From Ampelomyces quisqualis (lineage: Eukaryota > Ascomycota > Dothideomycetes > Pleosporales > Phaeosphaeriaceae), in contig JAGTXZ010000003.1 of NCBI GenBank assembly GCA_018398575.1, positions 2,790,001 to 2,854,000 of the forward strand: DNA of 64,000 nt, written 5' to 3'. The notes beneath the pieces were generated by a model. The model ran no database searches and had not been told where the DNA came from. It saw only the letters and a program-made list of their open reading frames with translations. This document shows positions 57,826 through 64,000 of the stretch, one piece after another. The stretch's first letter is position 1, and each line of letters starts with the position of its first letter. Made by a program: the position numbers and the translations under genes.

Positions 57826-58589
57826 ATGCAGAAAATCCTCTCCAAGCTCCCCAGCTTCCCCGTCAACACAACCTCCAAACACCCCACTGCCACCGACTCA
57901 GTCCACATCCAAACTACACTCTTCGACGAGACTCCGTCTACATCTGGATCCGAAAATGCAGAAAGGTCAAGGCCAAGACCCACCTCTAAGCTCCAGCTCT
58001 AGGATCGAGGCCCCCATCGCCACAAACGTCATGATCAAGCACAGCAGCGCCTTCAATTCCGAGCGCGAATCCGGCATGAGCAAGCTGGAGCAAGTACAAT
58101 TCGTCGCGATGCTAAAGGGCATGATTCTTGGTGCGAAATAAAACAGGATGCTTTCTTGGAAAAATAGCAGACACTAATCAAACATATGCAGAACAGGCGT
58201 CGTTCGCGATTGTGGTCGCGGCTGACTTTCGCGTCATCACAGCGCGCAAGAACAAGACTTTTCCTGCCTCGCCTACCAGCTTCCGTAACACTGTTGTGTA
58301 TGTTGCGACTTTGATCGGTGGGTCTGAAGGGGGCGCCGCTGTGGTCGTGGAACAGAGCGAGGAGTGCGAGTACTTGGCCGACGCCATGGAGGATTTGTGG
58401 GAGAAGGTGTTGACAAAGGTTGGACAAGAGGCAGGTGAGAAGTTTACTGATATTACATGCATCGGGACAAGGCAGTTGAGGCTGACAACTACCCTAGACG
58501 GCTTGAAGATTGGCGAGCCAGTTCCCGTCGAGGATGCTGCTTTCGAGCGGGTCGAACCTGGAGAGACGCTGGTGGCATCTGAGCGATAG
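57826..58589 (+). CDS. small conserved-looking protein, function unknown
   Basis: The model has exons 57826-57965, 58003-58130 and 58192-58589, giving 221 residues. The second intron (61 bp, GTGCGA donor) is convincing and joins KGMILEQASFAIVVAADF. The first is only 37 bp with a GTCAAG donor and may be wrong; without it a Met inside exon 2 would be the start. The N-terminus is Ser/Thr-rich and disordered. The C-terminal half looks folded and alternates hydrophobic strands and a helix: SFRNTVVYVATLIGG, ECEYLADAMEDLWEKVL, then RQLRLTTTLDGL. I do not recognise the family, and neighbours do not suggest a role. Confidence 0.6.
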
Positions 58590-58781
58590 TAGACACATCT
58601 GTTTGTGTGAAAAGTCTCACGTGCAGGGATAGCTTACGATATTAAGAGAGGTTCACGGAAATGTGGTAGCCGACCCCGCACTCTCTTGATCAAATAGGGT
58701 CATATTGATTGTTCTCAACCAAACGGCTTCGGCTCCCTCAATGCTCCAGAACCCTTAATACAACTCTTTCAATCCTTTCGC

Positions 58782-60433
58782 TCATTCCTCTTTCTTGTGT
58801 ATTCTCGGCAAACACAACCACAGTCCCAGGATCGCGCCCAACAGTGCCAGAACAATTGGCTGCAGCACTTGCACGCCCTTCGCCTGCGCAATCGCACCGA
58901 CCGCAAACGGGAAGATTGCCGCTCCTGATCCACCAAACGCTGCTGCAAACCCAATAGCACTGACGTGCAGGTGGCGGGGGAGGAGCTTAGTAGCAGCCAC
59001 AATCGCAGCGGGAAATAGCGGGCCGAGGAAGAATCCTTGAAAAGACACTGCAACGGCAGAGACGTAGAACTGCGGAACAAGCCAGAAGATGAGTTCGAGA
59101 GCCATTGTGAGCGGGAGGTAAATCTACACACAGGATTAGTAATGAACGCATCCGCAAGGGTAACGTTGACGTACAGCAATGGCCAATTTTTCACCCAACC
59201 TCGGCGTCACAAACCCAAGAACAATCCGTCCTACAGTGACGCCCATCCAGAACCCTGTTGCTGTCATGCCGCTGGCAAATTGTCCGCCGTCACGCACTTC
59301 AAGCATGAATTTGACAATCCAGCCTCCGAGCGCCACTTCAATGCCAACATAGCCAAGGAGGAATATGGCGCAGAGCCAAGTGACGCGTGCGTGAGGGAGG
59401 CGGATAAGTGCTTCCTTCATGCGATTGTCTTTACCATCGCCAGTCCGAGGATTCGCAGCGCGAAACACAACGCCTGTAGCGTGCCAGAAGGCGGTTGTCG
59501 AAGTTGCGAGTTCGATGACAGCCATGCCAATCTTGATCATGCATGTTAGTTACTGGCCGAGATGATTGATGGGTAAAAAAAAGAAAGGGAGATATACCAT
59601 GACATAGTAGAAGTAATACCAAGGCAACTTCTGGCCCTTTGTGATCATCGTTGTAGCAATCAGCGGCGCGAGAACAGCTCCTAGCCCGTAGAAAGCATGT
59701 AGGAAACCCAGTACTTCGTTCGGATTGGCCATGTTTCCGATCCAGGCGTTCCATGCTGCGTCAGCAAGGCCGTTACCGAAGCCAGCGAGCATGAATATGA
59801 CGACGAGAACGGGGTAAGGGGGATGGACTGCGATGACAATGTACGCGATGAGATGGCAGGTTGGTGCGATCTGCTCTCATGTCAATAGGCGGCTCATATT
59901 TGTAGTTGAATCAAGAATACTTACCACCGCAACACCTCTCTGTCCAAACTTCAAGTGAATTGCATTGTTCGACAGCGCAGAAGCTGTATACCCTACCAAC
60001 GGAGACAGGAAGACAAGCGAAATCACGACGAAGGTGAGGCTGTAGTACTCTTGCAGCTATCCAGTTTTTAGTAACTCTTATTTCTCACTTCCTGGTTGAT
60101 TGAGTGGACACTTACATATGGAATCAACGCCCCATACGCCGCGTCGTTGCTCCCCATTACTACAAAACTCCAAAATGCAGCCGACGTCTTGAAGAAGTTG
60201 GACCGCGGATGATTCCATCGCTCGGCTTTGACAGCGGGGTGGGTTGTAGGCGATGGTAAGTCCATGGGGTCATCGTCGTCTTGAATCCCTCTCGCGTCAG
60301 ATAGACGGAGACTGGTGTGAGAGCCCGTTATCTTCGCATCTTTAGGTTTGGCGGGCTGCAAAGGAATGGGTTGCATCTCGACTGGGGGCGAAACGACGCA
60401 TGTTGATGACCCTGAATTCTGCTGCATGGCCAT
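58782..60433 (-). CDS. MFS transporter (fungal Bsc6-like group)
   Basis: Five exons on the minus strand (60116-60433, 59925-60056, 59598-59870, 59175-59531, 58782-59123; introns of 51 to 66 bp) give 473 residues. A hydrophilic N-terminus of about 80 residues precedes the first helix (FWSFVVMGSNDAAYGALIPY). Landmarks are GFGNGLADAAWNAWIGN, HAFYGLGAVLAPLI, TGFWMGVTVGRIVLGFVTPRLGEK (a motif-A-like loop) and GFFLGPLFPAAIV. All splice phases agree. Members of this MFS group are poorly characterised; yeast Bsc6 has no known substrate. The gene is intact, in contrast to the transporter at 37 kb. Grouping with Bsc6 rests on recall of these motifs. Confidence 0.85.
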
Positions 60434-61408
60434 GGTGGTCAGAGTCCTGTTGCCGAAGCGGTAGCCACGGGGAGTTTGTCGAAGAGGATGTAGACGCTTC
60501 GGTGCTGATGCTTGACACTTTCAAAGGCAAAGATCGCGCGCCTTGGTTGGATGCTTGTATCCGAAGTATGCCGAAATGCCTTTCTGAATCTCCTTCTCTT
60601 CAAACACTCCACACTCGCGTCCAGGACGAAGCTTTATAACTCAAAGCCTTTTTGACTCACGACTTGGCCTATGGTCCAAAGCGTCCACAAAATGCGATAT
60701 GCAAATCATTTAGTACCCGCAGTCGTTCTTTACGAGATCCCCACACTCACGACATCTAGCCGGGCCAATTAGTGTCATTGCCACCATGTGGGCGGAAAAC
60801 TGGCGCGGTTGATCTTTGGCTCACACCGAGCGCAGAAGCGGACCGCATTCCCTTCAAAGTCCTCGGTCCGACTTGGAGCTATTCACAATCCCTCACACAT
60901 CGCTCGTCTCGAAGAGCCTTCAGACTTGGTCGCAAGCTAAGCCCAAAGCGTCGATGAAATGCGAAGAACTCTTTAAAACACTTCTCGTTCGACATGTTTG
61001 CGAATGGTTTGAGAAAACCAGCTCATTACTCGAAACAGCACTCATTTCGATTCATGCTATGCCTCGTTCCAATTAACTGCCCTCACGGCCCTGGAAAATT
61101 CCTGAATCTCCAATCAGGGGGGGAGTTTGGCCCTGTTCATGCTAGTGGGTATCTGTGGCCTGTCTCTCCTCCACGTTCGCTCGCTCTACTGCAATGACAA
61201 AATAAGGAGATAAAGGATTTCTCGAGATCAACGCTTGTATTCAACGACTGTAGAAGAAGGCAAAGTTTTTTTCCATGCAAATACCGCCTCGCTTTCTATG
61301 CTCAGAGAATGCTGCTCGCTATAATCGGCTTCTTGGATATGCCCTATGCCTTTGAGGTCATTCGAAAGAAATGTGTTGCGAGCCTATTATGTCGCGCATA
61401 TGAAGTTT
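60434..61408. other. intergenic, no gene
   Basis: About 975 bp between the start of the MFS gene and the 3' end of the Rds1-like gene. Only short ORFs. Confidence 0.55.
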
Positions 61409-62473
61409 TTATGAGGGCTGGATGACGGAGGGACCGGCAAGGACCTCAGCATCTGCGACGGACTGAGACTTGGTGATCATCATGTAGACTTCACCGGCAA
61501 GGTTCTGGGGAACCATGCAGTTGCCATTGGTAAGGGGAGTGAATTGATTTCCGCCACTAGAGAGGGTTAGTGAATTTTTCAGAGCAATATGAAGAGGAAG
61601 AGACATACGGAGCGACGAAGGCGCAAAAACCAGCACCCGCTGGCTGAGCGGGATCCGAGAGCTTCAGATTCTGGCCAACGGTTGCATTCTCAGGGTTCTG
61701 GAGGGCAATAGCGGGGAAGGGCTGGATGGCAAGGTTGGATCCCTCGGGGCAAGACTTGATGAACTGAGCAGCCAGGGTGAAGACGGCGCGGGGCTGGAGA
61801 GCGGTATCGAAAGCAGCAGGGACAGGCTCAGCGCCAGACGCGACTCGGATGAAAGCTTGGTGGCGAGCCTCAACAGTGACGATGGAAGCGGCGGCTGCGA
61901 GAACGTCGGAGGAGTTGATCAAAGGTGCTGCCCCAAGATAGGCAGAAACACCGACAGCTTCAAGAACACGAGCAGTCTTGACCATGGATTGGGCGCTTGA
62001 CAAAGCAGCATCGAAGTTGTATTGACAGGCCTCGACGGGCTTGGACCCAGTTGCAGCAACGGCAGAGATGAGGGTGGAAACATGCGTGGCTTCGGTCGTG
62101 CCAACGCCCATCAGGGACTTGACTTGACCTTCATTGAGGCCCAGAGCCATGAAGTCGGCCATGGAAAACTTGGCGAATCCCTGTTTGTAGTATTCCGATT
62201 CGAGATGCTCGGCAGTAAGAGCGCTAGAGTTGTCAGATATCACTCGGGGGCCGAAGTTTTCCAAGTAGCTCACAAGTTAAGGATGTCAACATCGCTCAAG
62301 CCTCCTCCTGGAGCTGCGGCCGCAGTAGGACCGGCGGCAGGTGGTGCAGACGCAGATGCAGACGCAGACGCAGAAGCAAGGTGCATCGAGCGGACGTCGA
62401 ACTTGGCGGGAGCGGCAGCCGCGAGCGGAGCCAGGGCGAAGAGGCCCTTGAGTATTGTTGATACGCCAGGCAT
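61409..62473 (-). CDS. secreted Rds1-type ferritin-like protein
   Basis: Exons 62274-62473, 61609-62223 and 61409-61556 (introns of 50 and 52 bp) give 320 residues. A signal peptide (MPGVSTILKGLFALAPLAAAAPAK) is followed by a low-complexity Ser-Ala repeat and an Ala/Pro/Gly linker. Splicing restores DVDILNFALTAEHLESEYYKQG, the first helix pair of the ferritin_2 fold with its paired Glu. A second metal-ligand-like helix is IVTVEARHQAFIR. The C-terminal part (CMVPQNLAGEVYMMITKS) is typical of stress-responsive Rds1 proteins of fungi. These are induced by nutrient stress; a metal-oxidase activity has not been shown that I know of. Confidence 0.88.
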
Positions 62474-64000
62474 TTTGATGATGGTGAGTGGATATTGTCG
62501 TAGTGTATGACCTCCAGCAAAGACTCGCTTTGTATTCGATTATTAAATATTCTCAAAAGGTCCAACCAGGGACAGAGGTGAAAGAAGTGAACCGTAAGGA
62601 GTGTGGTAGAAAAAGTATTAGATATAGGCTTCTGGTCGCTGATAATACATCGGAAGACTTGGATGTAAACAGAAATGGGTAGCCAATGGTCTATATAGGA
62701 CGTACTGCGACTCCTGGTACCGTATCTGAGACGCGACAGTAGATTCGGAGGACGGATTTGCAGCTTGCCCCGTTGATTCTCCATTTACAGTCTGTGCACA
62801 CTGTGGCAACCGCTGGACGGTACGAAAACGTTAGGATGGGGCTGGTGTTGGGGGCATGTGGTGTTGCAGGTCCGGGGACCTGCAACGCGAGACGGCAACC
62901 ATGAAACCGTGCGGGTGCCAGCACCACACACCTTGCTGCACGGAGACAACATAGCCGCCGATAAGATACAGGGTTCGACGCGATATTCCATGGCCCTTCA
63001 TAGCGGTCTCCAGATGTTCCGAGCGGCGCGTTGCGTGATTACTGACAGTTGCATGGAGTAGGTATACGTAGCTTCTGGTGCCGTGCATTTCTCGCACTAA
63101 ATAGTGGTCGAAACGTTTCAACACCAAGACTTTGACTGTCTTGGGTCTGAGGAATGTGGCCTTGGTACCGGAATCCCGGATGCTATAGAGGCGCTTTGTG
63201 ATACGATGCCGATGAGAGCATCCTATCGAGTATGATGGTGTATACCATGTCGATTAAGCTGCCAAGCCTCATTTGGAACCACTGCTATCTCGCCTGAAGC
63301 CCGAGGCTCCGTATTCGCTGGAGGAAACATATGCAGGCACAAGTCGTCTTGAACATGGGTGCACAGGGAGCCGTCGATCCGTTCGCAGAGATTTGACTGT
63401 GCATCCACGTGTGGCGGAGGTGCCGGCCCGGCCGGAAGGCAATCTCACGACCAAGCGGATAAATAATGGCCGGATCTCGAAGGCCTATGCGCTTGTTTTA
63501 TCTTCTCATCGCCATTGTTTGTCTACGTATACTTCACCGTGTGGTACTTGCTGTACCCGCCGGAGGGCCTCGAGACTGTAAACGAAATTTGTGGTGCACG
63601 ACCAATGCGGCATTACAACTTGTGGCTAAAATCTTGAATTACAACAATATCTACCGTCTGACTGTGCTTTTCGTCTTGACAACACATTCGTGTACTAATT
63701 GATGCCCTCTGGTGATTCTTCTGATTGCTGATGATATTGCACACAAACAACACAGTTACTTCGCTATCCATCTGGCCAGATGGCCTTAGTATATCCACGC
63801 TATGCAATTTCGTTTGTACACATATTCAATAGCAACTGAATGTTGCTTCGTCATACCATTGACCAGAAGACACAACAGTTCGGTCCGTCAAGGCGCATCC
63901 GGAGCCATGGTCGACGAAGTAGACCGCTCGTGCCAGTTGCACTTACAGAGCATAAGGATTGAGGGATCGGATCGTCAAACACCTGCGAGATACATTAGCA
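62474..64000. other. right-edge intergenic, no supportable gene
   Basis: About 1.5 kb. Several overlapping ORFs of 60-100 codons show no family motif. Near the very end, on the minus strand, a possible 3' splice site and a GTAAGT donor flank about 40 bp (63940-63985), hinting at an internal exon of a gene beyond the window, but there is too little to call. Confidence 0.4.

Noticed and set aside
1..64000. CRISPR arrays, operons, Shine-Dalgarno sites or prophage
   Set aside because: The window is eukaryotic; spliceosomal introns occur throughout and no repeat-spacer structure was seen.

Overview
The window is nuclear DNA of a filamentous ascomycete (Pezizomycotina; gene content and style suggest Dothideomycetes, probably Pleosporales, though I cannot prove the order from sequence alone). 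The evidence is many short GT-AG introns (about 45-85 bp), mostly monocistronic genes on both strands, the divergent two-gene ATP-citrate lyase pair, a PTH11/rhodopsin-type 7-TM protein, a GPI-type Cu-only SOD and a CYP504 P450. Coding exons were rebuilt by eye from splice sites and family conservation. Nearly all rebuilt models are in frame over their full length.

Left edge (0-6.3 kb): a decayed block. It holds an NCS1 nucleobase permease pseudogene that runs off the window, an intact 14-TM MFS exporter, an amidase relic without its N-terminal part, and a MAPEG-family gene with an N-terminal frameshift. Core housekeeping block (7-21.9 kb): ARF1, Mob2-type kinase activator, Leo1 (Paf1 complex), then an aromatic-acid catabolism cluster (homogentisate dioxygenase and fumarylacetoacetase divergently paired, followed by a CYP504B-like P450 that would feed homogentisate into them), a GPI-anchored Cu-only SOD and an RtcB-like RNA ligase.

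Middle (22-34 kb): an intracellular V8-like serine protease with a basic tail, a 2EXR-domain protein, an uncharacterised membrane/coiled-coil protein, a UBL3/MUB-type ubiquitin-like protein ending in a CaaX box, the proteasome assembly factor Ump1 and a TMEM19-family protein. Second decayed block (34-42.6 kb): a STAND-N/ankyrin gene in fragments, an MFS transporter interrupted by one in-frame TAG, and 3.3 kb with no intact gene and a possible transposon relic.

Right part (42.6-62.5 kb): rhodopsin-like membrane protein, secreted FAD amine-oxidase-like enzyme, the ATP-citrate lyase pair sharing one promoter region, a membrane-anchored histidine-phosphatase-fold protein that lacks its catalytic histidines, an unknown small protein, an MFS transporter and a secreted Rds1-type ferritin-like protein. 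The last 1.5 kb holds no gene I can support.

The most interesting points are the RtcB-like ligase with a fused N-terminal domain and an in-frame TAG, the pseudo-histidine-phosphatase, the compact homogentisate cluster, and the two islands of gene decay beside well-kept housekeeping genes.
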